Shown here in pieces: positions 17,383 to 25,922 of a stretch of DNA of 60,872 nucleotides. Location of the stretch: NCBI GenBank assembly GCA_019634635.1, contig JAHCBB010000031.1:1-60872 (forward strand), given 5' to 3'. The position numbers and the translations under genes were made by a program. How positions within the stretch are numbered: position 1 is the first letter of the stretch; the number at the start of each line of letters is the position of its first letter. Below the pieces are notes generated by a model. That model searched no databases. It saw nothing but the letters and a program-made list of their open reading frames with translations, and was not told where the DNA came from. Source of the stretch: Verrucomicrobiia bacterium (GTDB lineage: Bacteria; Verrucomicrobiota; Verrucomicrobiia; Limisphaerales; UBA9464).

Positions 17383-17607
17383 ATGGCGGCAGTGTGCGGC
17401 ATCACTTCCAGCGATCTGGCAACTCGCGGCCTGGGTGTCCGCAAGGCCTGGGTTGCCGGACAGCTCCTGCCCGGCGTTCCCGTCTGGCGACTCGGACCAG
17501 AATCCCGGTTTCCGGGACTGACCTACGGGGTGTTTCCGGGGAATGTCGGGGGTCCCGAGGCCCTTGCGCTGGCCCGTCAACGCCTCAATGCCGTCCCCGA
17601 CTCATGA
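17383..17607 (+). pseudogene. C-terminal remnant of a four-carbon acid sugar kinase (OtnK/DtnK, DUF1537 type)
   Basis: This 74-residue frame reads CGITSSDLATRGLGV, then a KAWVAGQLLPGVPVWRLG segment and PGLTYGVFPGNVGGPEALA. It is the nucleotide-binding C-terminal end of the four-carbon acid sugar kinase family, where the motif is GGxTSSxxAxxGLGV followed by GxxxPGVPxxR and FPGNVGGxxAL. A full kinase has about 400-450 residues; the other domain and most of this one are missing, and the frame upstream of codon 5 is unrelated. Its stop codon overlaps the ATG of the next gene (ATGA at 17604-17607). The natural reading is a decayed gene or the scar of a deletion or insertion that removed the kinase. 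Confidence 0.75.
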
Positions 17608-20600
17608 AGCCTCACTGGAAATGGTCCCTCTGGTTCTGTCTGCAACTCGGCCTGGTCGCGCTCGCGGGTCCCCCGCGGCCTGTGGCCGGGCCCGAACTGG
17701 TTTTCGAGGAGCTCGACGGCCTGGTGGCTGTCGAGGCGGAGCATTTCCACCGCCAGAGCCTCGACGCAGTCCGCTCCTGGCATCTCACGGCGCCGGAGCG
17801 CATCCCAGTTGTCGAACCGGACGGGGATCTGCCGCACCTGGAGGAAGCCAGCGGCGGCGCCTATGTCGAGTTGCTGCCGGACACGCGCCGGACGCATGGC
17901 GATCCGCTGGTGCCTGGTGAAAACTTTTCCAGCGGGCCGGGTCGGATGGCCGTGCTGCATTACAAGGTGTGGTTCAACAACCCGGGACGGTACTATGTGT
18001 GGGTCCGTGCCTTCTCGACCGGCACCGAGGACAATGGGCTCCATGTCGGCCTCAATGGTCGCTGGCCCGAAAGCGGCCGGAGGATGCAGTGGTGCGATGG
18101 CAAGGATTCGTGGCGTTGGGAAAGCCGGCAACGCACGGAGTCGGAACACTGTGGCGTGCCGCACGCCATCTATTTGGATATCCCCAACGCGGGCGAACAT
18201 GAGGTCCAGTTTTCCATGCGGGAGGATGGCTTCGAGTTCGACAAGTTCCTCCTTACGAACCGGAGGGAATTCCCGCGGCCGCAGGATGCCGGTCCTGCGT
18301 CACGCATCCGGTACGGTGTGCTCCCCGACCTGGCGGCCGCCACGTCGGAGGATCCAGCGCCGGAGCCCCCGCGTCCGGGAGGGATCGCCCGGCCTTTTCC
18401 CGGGCACTGGGGACCGCCACCCAGGATTCAGACCATGGACTACCGTCCGTTGCCCGGCGGGTACGGGTTTGGCAGTTCCACTCTGGCGGCGTGGATCCGG
18501 CGCAACATGGAGCAGGACGTCGCGGGAGGTGCGGGCGGGGGTGTCCGGGTCACCGGTGAGCCGCGTCAGTGGCACACGGTCACGCTCACCTTCGACGGCC
18601 CGGAGTCGGACGAGACGGCGACTCCCAACCCGTTCCTCGACCACCGGCTGGATGTGACCTTCACACATGCGGCCAGCGGTGAGTCGCGCATTGTGCCGGG
18701 CTTCTTTGCGGCAGATGGCAACGCGGCCGAGACCTCGGCGACCGGTGGCAACCAATGGCGGGTCCACTTCTCGCCGAACCGGACCGGCGAATGGCGCTGG
18801 CGGGTCTCGTTCCGCACGGGAATTGACGTCGCCGTGGCCGACTCCCGCGAGGCCGGCGAGCCGTGGGCACCGCTCGACGGACACCACGGGTCCGTGCGGA
18901 TCGGTCCGGGAGACGCCGTGGCTCCGGACCTGCGGTCCAGGGGGCACCTGGAATATGTCGGTGAGCGCTATCTGCGATTCGCCGGGGATGGCACCCGGTA
19001 TCTCAAGGGCGGCGTGGACAGCCCGGAGACGCTGCTGGGATACGCCGACTTTGACGGCACCTACCGGGACCTCAGCCGCACCAACCGGCCGCCATCTCCG
19101 AACCCAATCATCGGCCTGCCGGCGCTCCAGGACGGCCTGTTGCGGTTCGAATCCCACGTGCAGGACTGGCGTGAGGGTGATCCGGCCTGGAAGGATGGAC
19201 GGGGCAGGGGGCTGATCGGTGGTCTGAACTACCTGTCCAGTCAGGGCGTCAACTCCGTCTATTTCCTGACCATGAATGTCAACGGAGACGGGCGGAACGT
19301 CTGGCCGTGGGTGGACCCATGGATTCGCGACCGGTTTGACTGCTCCAAGCTCGACCAGTGGGACCTGGTGTTTCGCCACATGACGCGTCTGGGGATCCAG
19401 TTGCACCTGGTCACCCAGGAGACGGAGAACGACCATCTGCTGGACCGCGGCCATCTGGGACGAGAACGCAAACTTTACTACCGGGAACTGGTCGCGCGCT
19501 TTGCGCATCATCCGGCGGTCACGTGGAACCTGGGCGAGGAGAACGTCCAGAGCGTGGATCAGCAGCGGGCCTGTCTGGCCTGGCTGCGGGACTTGCTGCC
19601 CTACCGCCAGCATCTCGTCGTGCACAACGACCACTGGCATGCGAAGAACTTGCGCGAGACGTTCGATCCCCTGCTGGGTGGCACGATCGTTGACGCCAGC
19701 GGGTTCCGGGACCGACCGGCGGTGGACTGGCCGGGGGGGCGGGTGCCGCTGTTGACCGGGACCGCCCTTCAGGATTTCCACTGGCCGGACGTTCACCCCC
19801 ACGTCCGTCACTACGTGCAGGCCAGCGCCGCGGCAGGGTTGCCTTGGGTGGTCACGGCGGACGAGTTGGGTGGCGCCAATTTCGGCACGCTGCCTGACGC
19901 CATGGATCCGGATCACGACGACCCGCGGCGCTTCGGGCTCTGGGGAACGCTCATGGCCGGCGGTGCCGGGGTGGAATGGTATTTTGGCTGGCAGAACAAC
20001 AGCCCGACCAGCGACCTGTCCTGCGAGGACTGGCGCACGCGGGAGGGCATGTACCGCCAGACGCGGATCGCGCTCGCGTTTTTCCACGAGCATCTGCCGT
20101 TCTGGCGGATGGTGCCGGCCGATGAGGCGGTGACGGGCCATGGCGTGTCGGCCCTCCTGGCCCCCGGCGAACTGCTGGCCATTTACCTGCCCAATGGCGG
20201 CGGCACCCGGTTTGACCTCGGGGCGATGCCGGGACGGTACGAGGTGAAGTGGTTCAACCCGCGGGAGGGCGGTGCCCTGCGGGACGGCGAGGTCCGCACG
20301 GTACGCGGCCCCGGTCCGGCCTGGACTGGATTTCCGCCAGAACATCCTTCCAAAGACTGGCTGGCACTGGTCCGGCGCGTGCCCGAAACGGCACCGTCCG
20401 CGATGGAGTTTCCGGGGACCGCATGGCGGGAGATGTCTCCGGCGGATGTCGGGGTTCATCCCAACGGATTGCATCACGCGCTGAACTACTGGCGCATGCA
20501 CACCGGGACCAACGGTGTGGACGAGGTGGTGCTGGTCCGGCGGGGCGTGGTGTTTCACAAGGGGGCCGCGGCGGATCGCGTCCATAACGTATGGTCCGTG

Positions 20601-21440
20601 ACCAAGCCGGTCACCAGCACGGCGCTCGGGTTGCTCATCGGGGACGGGATGGCCTCCCTGGACGCGAAGGCTGGCGGGATCGAACCTCTGCTGGATCCCC
20701 TCTATCCGCGGGTCACGTTGAGGGATTTTGCGACCATGACCAGCGGGTATGACGCGGTGGGGCGGAGCCGGTGGGGTGCCGACAGTGCGGATTGGTCGGC
20801 GACGCCCTACGAGCCGGCGCCGCCCCTGTTCCCGCCGGGAACGAAATTCGCCTACTGGGACGAGGCGCAGATGATGTTTGGGCGCGTCCTGACACGGTTG
20901 GCGAACCGGGACCTGTTCGAACTGCTGCGCGAGCGGCTCTTCGATCCGATTGGCATGCGGGTGGCGGACTGGACGCCGGAAGGCGAGGTTGTGGGCCTCA
21001 CCATCCGCAACGGGTGCACCGGGCTGCATGTGGATGCCCTGGATCTGGCGCGCCTCGGGCATCTGTTCCTGAACGAAGGCCGCTGGAGCGGCCGCCAGAT
21101 CGTGCCGTCTGCCTGGGTCCGTGAGGCCACGCGGGTGCAGGTCCCGGCGCAGCTGCCCGTGGCGGACACGGACCGGCGCCAGATCAAGGGGCCGGGTGCG
21201 TACGGGTACAACTGGTGGGTCAATGGGCGCGGCCCAGACGGGCGCTTGGAGCTGCCGCATGCCCCGCCGGGCACCTATTACGCCGCGGGCTTCAACCACA
21301 ACCTCTGCGTGGTCATCCCGGAATGGGAGATGGTCCTGGTGCGCCTGGGAACCGACGGCAATCCCGCCGGGGGCCATGCGGCCGTCCTCGACGCCTTCAT
21401 CCGCCGCATGGGCATGGCGGTGAGTCCGCTGGGCGACTAG
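17604..21440 (+). CDS. Exported DUF5060-glycosidase-like protein fused to a serine beta-lactamase-family hydrolase
   Basis: The 1278-residue protein has a signal peptide (MKPHWKWSLWFCLQLGLVALAG). Residues about 30-230 form a carbohydrate-binding-like domain (DGLVAVEAEHFHRQ). DUF5060 follows at about 320-420 (WHTVTLTFDGPESDETATPN, FFAADGNAAETSATGGNQW). A TIM-barrel glycosidase-like region spans about 470-850, with the candidate acid WNLGEEN. A collagen-binding-like beta domain (LPNGGGTRFDLG...YEVKWFNPREGG) precedes a class C beta-lactamase/esterase domain from about 940. There Ser and Lys of SVTK lie near residue 998, followed by PGTKFAYWD and YYAAGFNHN. It probably acts on a polysaccharide and on an ester or amide outside the cytoplasm. 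The ATG at 17604 directly precedes the signal peptide. The two catalytic halves normally occur as separate proteins. Confidence 0.85.
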   Translation: MKPHWKWSLWFCLQLGLVALAGPPRPVAGPELVFEELDGLVAVEAEHFHRQSLDAVRSWHLTAPERIPVVEPDGDLPHLEEASGGAYVELLPDTRRTHGDPLVPGENFSSGPGRMAVLHYKVWFNNPGRYYVWVRAFSTGTEDNGLHVGLNGRWPESGRRMQWCDGKDSWRWESRQRTESEHCGVPHAIYLDIPNAGEHEVQFSMREDGFEFDKFLLTNRREFPRPQDAGPASRIRYGVLPDLAAATSEDPAPEPPRPGGIARPFPGHWGPPPRIQTMDYRPLPGGYGFGSSTLAAWIRRNMEQDVAGGAGGGVRVTGEPRQWHTVTLTFDGPESDETATPNPFLDHRLDVTFTHAASGESRIVPGFFAADGNAAETSATGGNQWRVHFSPNRTGEWRWRVSFRTGIDVAVADSREAGEPWAPLDGHHGSVRIGPGDAVAPDLRSRGHLEYVGERYLRFAGDGTRYLKGGVDSPETLLGYADFDGTYRDLSRTNRPPSPNPIIGLPALQDGLLRFESHVQDWREGDPAWKDGRGRGLIGGLNYLSSQGVNSVYFLTMNVNGDGRNVWPWVDPWIRDRFDCSKLDQWDLVFRHMTRLGIQLHLVTQETENDHLLDRGHLGRERKLYYRELVARFAHHPAVTWNLGEENVQSVDQQRACLAWLRDLLPYRQHLVVHNDHWHAKNLRETFDPLLGGTIVDASGFRDRPAVDWPGGRVPLLTGTALQDFHWPDVHPHVRHYVQASAAAGLPWVVTADELGGANFGTLPDAMDPDHDDPRRFGLWGTLMAGGAGVEWYFGWQNNSPTSDLSCEDWRTREGMYRQTRIALAFFHEHLPFWRMVPADEAVTGHGVSALLAPGELLAIYLPNGGGTRFDLGAMPGRYEVKWFNPREGGALRDGEVRTVRGPGPAWTGFPPEHPSKDWLALVRRVPETAPSAMEFPGTAWREMSPADVGVHPNGLHHALNYWRMHTGTNGVDEVVLVRRGVVFHKGAAADRVHNVWSVTKPVTSTALGLLIGDGMASLDAKAGGIEPLLDPLYPRVTLRDFATMTSGYDAVGRSRWGADSADWSATPYEPAPPLFPPGTKFAYWDEAQMMFGRVLTRLANRDLFELLRERLFDPIGMRVADWTPEGEVVGLTIRNGCTGLHVDALDLARLGHLFLNEGRWSGRQIVPSAWVREATRVQVPAQLPVADTDRRQIKGPGAYGYNWWVNGRGPDGRLELPHAPPGTYYAAGFNHNLCVVIPEWEMVLVRLGTDGNPAGGHAAVLDAFIRRMGMAVSPLGD

Positions 21441-21455
21441 GGCGCCGGAACTGCG

Positions 21456-22670
21456 TCATTCATATCGGAGCGCGTCAATGGGGTCGAGGCGTGCGGCCTT
21501 GAGGGCCGGGAAGAACCCGAAAACGATGCCGATGACGGCGCTGACGGAAAAGGCCATGACCACCGAGGAGTTGGAGATCAGTGTGGGGAATTCAAAAAGC
21601 CGGGTCAGAAGCGGCGCCAGCCAGAAACCGGTGGCAATGCCCAGTCCGCCGCCGACGATGCTGAGCAGCACCGCCTCGGTGAGGAACTGGCGCAAGACGT
21701 CGCGTCCGCGTGCCCCCACCGCGAGGCGGATTCCGATCTCTCGGGTCCGCTCGGTGACGCTGACCAGCATGATGTTCATGATGCCGATGCCGCCAACCAC
21801 CAGCGAGATGCCGGCGAAGAACCCGATGAGAATGGTCATGATCCGGTTGTTGGCGTTGAAGAAATCGCTGGTCTCCTGCTGGTTGCGGACCATGAAGTCA
21901 TCATCCTTGCCCTCGGAGATCTGATGGCGCTGACGCAGAAGCGCGGCCAGCTGGTCCTGGACATCCATGATGGCCGAGGGGGATTCCGCCTGGACGAAGA
22001 TGGATCGGAACCGCGTGTCCCCGGAAAGGCGCTTCATCACGGCCGTGTACGGCACGAGAATGACGTCGTCCTGATCCTGCCCGAAACTTCCCGCTCCCTT
22101 GGCCTCGAGCCACCCGACGATGGTGAAGGGGGCGTTCTTGATTCGAATCACCTGGCCCACGGGATCCATGTTCTCGCCGAACAGCGTCCTGGCCGTGGTG
22201 GAGCCGACGAGGCAGACCTTTCCGGCGTTGCGGACGTCGGCCTCCGTGAAGTTATCGCCGCCGCGGAGCGGCCAGGAACGTGCGGTGAGATACTCCTCAC
22301 TGACGCCGGAGACCTGCACGAAGGTGTTCTGGTTGCCCACCGCAACCTGGGTCGAGGTGCGGGCTTCCGGGCTGGCCGCGGTGATGCCGGTGATCTCCCG
22401 GCGGATGGCCTCGTAGTCCTCCGGCGTGAGATTGGGCGCCATGCCGAATCCGCCGCGCACGCCGCCGCGTGCCATGTTGCCCGACATGACCGTGATGAGG
22501 TTCTGGCCCATGCTGGCGATCCGCTTGTCCACCTCGGCCTTGGCTCCCGTGCCCATGCTGACCCCGACGATCACGGCGGCGATGCCGACAATGATGCCCA
22601 GCATGGTGAGGAACGACCGGAGGATGTTGCGGCGGAGGGCGCGGAGGGCGATGCGGAGGACGGCGAACAT
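21456..22670 (-). CDS. MacB-type ABC transporter permease
   Basis: The 404-residue protein has the MacB/FtsX layout: one N-terminal helix (FLTMLGIIVGIAAVIVGVS), a periplasmic MacB_PCD domain (about residues 45-245), then three helices in the FtsX domain. IGFFAGISLVVGGIGIMNIMLVSVTERTREIGIR is the characteristic coupling region; only part of it is needed to assign the family. It is the third gene of a minus-strand unit of adaptor, ATPase and permease, with gaps of 26 and 40 bp. Unlike E. coli MacB, the ATPase is a separate polypeptide. The complex would drive export of a substrate from the periplasm through an outer-membrane channel not encoded here. The ATG at 22670 gives the standard N-terminus; the longer frame to 22793 overlaps the ATPase gene. 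Confidence 0.94.
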   Translation of the reverse strand: MFAVLRIALRALRRNILRSFLTMLGIIVGIAAVIVGVSMGTGAKAEVDKRIASMGQNLITVMSGNMARGGVRGGFGMAPNLTPEDYEAIRREITGITAASPEARTSTQVAVGNQNTFVQVSGVSEEYLTARSWPLRGGDNFTEADVRNAGKVCLVGSTTARTLFGENMDPVGQVIRIKNAPFTIVGWLEAKGAGSFGQDQDDVILVPYTAVMKRLSGDTRFRSIFVQAESPSAIMDVQDQLAALLRQRHQISEGKDDDFMVRNQQETSDFFNANNRIMTILIGFFAGISLVVGGIGIMNIMLVSVTERTREIGIRLAVGARGRDVLRQFLTEAVLLSIVGGGLGIATGFWLAPLLTRLFEFPTLISNSSVVMAFSVSAVIGIVFGFFPALKAARLDPIDALRYE

Positions 22671-22710
22671 GGGGCCGGCGGTTTGGGGGGGGCGGGGGCC
22701 TTGAACGGGC

Positions 22711-23472
22711 TCAGGCGAGCTGAACGGCGCGCTGCTCGGCTTCGAGCCTGGCCAGTTCGGCCGGGGCAAGAAAGCGATCCTGGACGGGTTCATCGCTGCG
22801 AACGAGGCCGTCGCGCATGACGATGACCCTGCGGCAGAACCGGGCGATGTCGAGCTCGTGGGTGACCATGACCACGGTCATTCCCTGATCATTGAGCTGC
22901 TGGAAGATGCCCATGATTTCAATGCTCGTCCGTGAATCCAGGTTGCCGGTGGGTTCGTCGGCAAGGAGGAGCTTCGGCTGGTTGACCAGTGCCCTCGCGA
23001 TCGCCACCCGCTGCTGCTGGCCGCCGGAGAGCTGGCTGGGAGTGTGGTCGGCCCGTTCGGCAAGTCCCACCATGGCCAGCGCCCGGAGCGCGCGTTCCCG
23101 CTGCTCTCGTCCAGGCAGGGGTGGCCTCGAGTACAACATGGGGAGTTCGACGTTCTCCAGCGCCGTGGTCCTGGCCAGCAGATTGAAGCCCTGGAAGACG
23201 AACCCGATCTTCTGGTTCCGGAGATCCGCCAGTTCATCGCGGTCCAGCTTCCCCACGTCCACACCGTCGAGGAGGAAGGTCCCGCCCGACGGCCGGTCGA
23301 GACAGCCGAGGGTGTTCATCATGGTGCTCTTGCCCGAGCCACTGGCCCCCATGATGGCCACAAATTCGCCTGGCTGGATCCGCAGGTTGACCCCGCGGAC
23401 CGCATGCACCTGCACTTCCCCCGTCGTGTAGGTCTTCCGGAATTCCTCGAGTTGGATTACGGGTGTGGTCAT
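22711..23472 (-). CDS. MacB/LolD-type ABC transporter ATPase
   Basis: The 253-residue cytoplasmic ATPase has Walker A GASGSGKST, the Q-loop in FVFQGFNLL, signature LSGGQQQRVAIARAL, Walker B LLLADEPTGNLDS and the switch His in VMVTHELD. It belongs to the MacB/LolD/FtsE subgroup that couples ATP hydrolysis to a tripartite pump rather than to transport through its own membrane domain. It lies between the adaptor and permease genes in the same unit. The C-terminal extension of about 25 residues (RFLAPAELARLEAEQRAVQLA) goes beyond the usual end of LolD. The substrate of the pump cannot be told from sequence. Confidence 0.96.
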   Translation of the reverse strand: MTTPVIQLEEFRKTYTTGEVQVHAVRGVNLRIQPGEFVAIMGASGSGKSTMMNTLGCLDRPSGGTFLLDGVDVGKLDRDELADLRNQKIGFVFQGFNLLARTTALENVELPMLYSRPPLPGREQRERALRALAMVGLAERADHTPSQLSGGQQQRVAIARALVNQPKLLLADEPTGNLDSRTSIEIMGIFQQLNDQGMTVVMVTHELDIARFCRRVIVMRDGLVRSDEPVQDRFLAPAELARLEAEQRAVQLA

Positions 23473-23498
23473 GGTGCGGCCGCTGGGGGTGACCGGAC

Positions 23499-24965
23499 TC
23501 AGCGCCGGGGCCCGCCGAAGGGACTGCCGAACGGATTCGGGGTCGGCGCACTCGCCGCGGTGGTCGGCGCCGCAAGGCCGCTCACCACAATGTCGCCCGC
23601 ACTCAGGCCCTCGATGATCTCGGTGAAGGTGCCGTCACTGATCCCCGTCCTGACCGATACCGCCTTCAGGACCGTGCTGGCGGGGGACGACCGGTCGGGA
23701 TCCACGAGGTACACGGTGCGGATGCCGGGGCCATCGGCTGCGGGTGTCCGGTTTCCCCCGGCCATGGCACTCATGGCACCGCCCCCGCCTCCGGGACCGC
23801 CGCCCCCCGCGGCCATCATGGCGCGCATGCGCTCGCGCATCTGGCGGTACTGCTCCCGTTGTTCCGGAGTCAGGCTCGCCTCGAACCGGGTGCGTTCCTC
23901 CTCGGTGGGGCGGCGACCCTCGGCAACCCATGGCGGCACGGGCATCTCGTCGGAAGGAGGCGCCCCCGGGGCCTTGGGCCCGGCGGCCCGGGCCACGGCG
24001 TCATTGGTGGAGCCGACCCGGATGGTGTCCGGCGGACGGAAGCGCAGCGCGGCGTTGGGGACGCGGAGGACGTTGGTGCGCTGGGCGGTCAGGATGGTGA
24101 CATTCGCCGTCATGCCGGGACGCAGCTTCATGTCCCTGTTGTCCACCTCCACGATGGTGTTGTAGGTGACCACGTTCTGGTTGGTGGTGGCCGCATAGCG
24201 GACCTGGCGAACCCGTCCGCGGAACTGCCGGTTGGGGAAGGCGTCCACCTGGAACTTCACCTCCTGTCCATCCTCGACACCGCCGACGTCGGCCTCACTG
24301 ACCATGGTTTCGATCTGCATTTGTGCGAGATCGTTGGCGATGGTGAACAGTTCAGGGGTGTTGAGGCTGGCGGCCACCGTCTGGCCGGCCTCGACTTTGC
24401 GGGTGATGACCATCCCGCTGATGGGCGCTAGAATGGTGGTCCGCTCCAGATCCACGCGGGCACGGTCGGCGGCGGCCTCGCGCATCTTGACCGTGGCTTC
24501 GGCCTGAAGCCGGTTCACCTCGGTCCCCTTGAACTCAATTTCCGAGATCAGCTTGTTTTCGTGCAGCGATCGGTCGCGCTGGAGATTGACCTCGGCAAGG
24601 GCCAGGCCGGCCATCGCGCTGGCCAGATCCGCCTCCGCCCGCGCCAGCTCGCGCTCGAACGTGGACGGGTCAATCTTCGCGAGCACGTCCCCCTCCTTCA
24701 CGGTGGAGTTGAAGTCCGTGAGGACCTCCGTGAGGATCCCGGAAACTTGGCTGCCAACGCTGACCAGACGCACCGGAGTGAGGGCACCGTTGGCCGTGAC
24801 GCTCTGGATGATGTCGCCGACGACCACCGCGTTGGTTCTCAAGGTGGGGATTGCGGCCGTCGCGGACTTTTGGCGCCGCCAGCGCCACCCGCCCCAACCC
24901 GCTGCTGCGAGCAGGGCGAGGACAATGAACCAGGTCAGAAAACCGTACGTGCGCGGGCGGGCCAT
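23499..24965 (-). CDS. MacA-like periplasmic adaptor with glycine-rich insert
   Basis: The 488-residue protein has an N-terminal anchor (about residues 9-26), a lipoyl/barrel-sandwich half (GALTPVRLVSVGSQVSGIL), a coiled-coil hairpin (about 108-165), the second lipoyl half (APISGMVITRKVEAGQTVAA) and a beta-barrel (YNTIVEVDNRDMKLRPGMTANV). It is the first gene of the pump unit. About residues 325-420, between the barrel and membrane-proximal domains, hold an unusual insert. It has a charged helix rich in Arg, Glu and Met (TPEQREQYRQMRERMRAMM) followed by a glycine run (GGGGPGGGGG). The C-terminus is proline- and glycine-rich (NPFGSPFGGPRR). Adaptors normally lack this insert; it could be a flexible linker or a metal- or protein-binding segment. 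Confidence 0.93.
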   Translation of the reverse strand: MARPRTYGFLTWFIVLALLAAAGWGGWRWRRQKSATAAIPTLRTNAVVVGDIIQSVTANGALTPVRLVSVGSQVSGILTEVLTDFNSTVKEGDVLAKIDPSTFERELARAEADLASAMAGLALAEVNLQRDRSLHENKLISEIEFKGTEVNRLQAEATVKMREAAADRARVDLERTTILAPISGMVITRKVEAGQTVAASLNTPELFTIANDLAQMQIETMVSEADVGGVEDGQEVKFQVDAFPNRQFRGRVRQVRYAATTNQNVVTYNTIVEVDNRDMKLRPGMTANVTILTAQRTNVLRVPNAALRFRPPDTIRVGSTNDAVARAAGPKAPGAPPSDEMPVPPWVAEGRRPTEEERTRFEASLTPEQREQYRQMRERMRAMMAAGGGGPGGGGGAMSAMAGGNRTPAADGPGIRTVYLVDPDRSSPASTVLKAVSVRTGISDGTFTEIIEGLSAGDIVVSGLAAPTTAASAPTPNPFGSPFGGPRR

Positions 24966-25066
24966 GGGACAAGAAGGAAAATCGAACTGCAGACGCTTGG
25001 AAACAACGGGTTTGGCCCGCGGACAGGCCGTTCCCGCGTTTGACGACCGTCAGTTCGAGCGGACGG

Positions 25067-25657
25067 TTACGCGGAACCTGCGCCGGGCGGATGGCCGAGA
25101 ATCCCGGATCCCATCAGGTAATGCGACAGGGCCACCATGACGAGGGCGTGGCGGATGGCGCCGGACGTCATGAGTTCCGGGATGCGCGCGACCGGCACGA
25201 GGCGGACCTGAATGTCCTCGGCATGGTCCAGATCCATCTCATGGCGCCGCTCGCAGTCCTCTACCAGCAGGGTGTGGCAGACGTTCGACTGGATGGCGGG
25301 GTTTGGGTAGATGCGCCCGATGAGGCGCGCCCGGGAGCCCTCGTAACCCGTTTCCTCGCGCAGTTCGCGCTGACCGGTGACCAGCGGGTCCCTTTCGTTC
25401 GGATCCATCACGCCTCCGGGGATTTCCAGTTCGGTGGTGTTGGACCCGTGCCGGAACTGCTCAATCATGACGATCCGACCGTCCCGAGTCACCGGGACCA
25501 CATTGACCCAGTCCGGACATTCGAGGACGAAGAAGTCGTGCCGGTCGCCGGTGCGGGGATTGATCTTCAGGTCGCTGCGCAGCGAAAAGATCCGGTAGTT
25601 CGCCAGCGACTTCGAGGAGAGCACCGGCCAAGCCTTGACGGCGGGTTCAGGAGGCAT
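25067..25657 (-). CDS. Nudix hydrolase, ADP-ribose pyrophosphatase-like
   Basis: The 196-residue protein has the N-terminal arrangement of ADP-sugar pyrophosphatases (FFVLECPDWVNVVPVTRDG, VMIEQFRHG) and a Nudix box in residues about 80-105, ending RELREETGY. The spacing between the first box Glu and the REL element is 8 residues (ERDPLVTGQREL) instead of the usual 7, a one-residue insertion in the metal-binding loop. The expected reaction is hydrolysis of ADP-ribose or a related nucleoside diphosphate to AMP and a sugar phosphate in the cytoplasm. Its start overlaps the end of the upstream small gene by 11 bp, so it ends a compact minus-strand run with the two cyclophilin genes. Confidence 0.9.
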   Translation of the reverse strand: MPPEPAVKAWPVLSSKSLANYRIFSLRSDLKINPRTGDRHDFFVLECPDWVNVVPVTRDGRIVMIEQFRHGSNTTELEIPGGVMDPNERDPLVTGQRELREETGYEGSRARLIGRIYPNPAIQSNVCHTLLVEDCERRHEMDLDHAEDIQVRLVPVARIPELMTSGAIRHALVMVALSHYLMGSGILGHPPGAGSA

Positions 25658-25922
25658 GGGAGGAGGGGACGACGGCGTGGGTCGGGGCCTCGGGCGGACG
25701 GTTGGCCCACCCGCCGGCCATCAGCTTGAGCAGGTGCAGGAGGGCTTCGTCGCGAGTGCGACTGGTTTGTGACGCTAGTTGACGGGCGCGACGCTCCAGT
25801 TGACACGCCATCGCGATGGAGCGGTCGGGGGGACACCCCATGGCCTTGAGCGCCGCCGCAAGGTCTTCAATTTCCGGAGCGATGGACGGGTCATCCCGGG
25901 GATCCCCTGCCGCGTCGCCCAT
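25647..25922 (-). CDS. Small hypothetical protein between cyclophilin and Nudix genes
   Basis: The 91-residue soluble product is not recognised. It is acidic at the N-terminus (MGDAAGDPRDDPSIAPEIEDL) and then helical with a single Cys pair region (MGCPPDRSIAMACQLERRARQLA), ending in a flexible tail. Its ATG shares a base with the stop codon of the upstream cyclophilin (TGATG) and its 3' end overlaps the Nudix start by 11 bp. Such close coupling on both sides is good evidence that it is a real gene translated together with its neighbours. An in-frame GTG at 25925 is an alternative start. Confidence 0.7.
   Translation of the reverse strand: MGDAAGDPRDDPSIAPEIEDLAAALKAMGCPPDRSIAMACQLERRARQLASQTSRTRDEALLHLLKLMAGGWANRPPEAPTHAVVPSSHAS

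Noticed and set aside
19145..19156. GGTTCGAATCCC, a tRNA T-loop-like string
   Set aside because: It lies inside the fusion gene coding sequence, and no acceptor or anticodon stem could be paired around it.
18300..21377. 1025-residue minus-strand open frame
   Set aside because: Antisense to the glycosidase-hydrolase fusion; rich in His, Arg and Pro with no domains.
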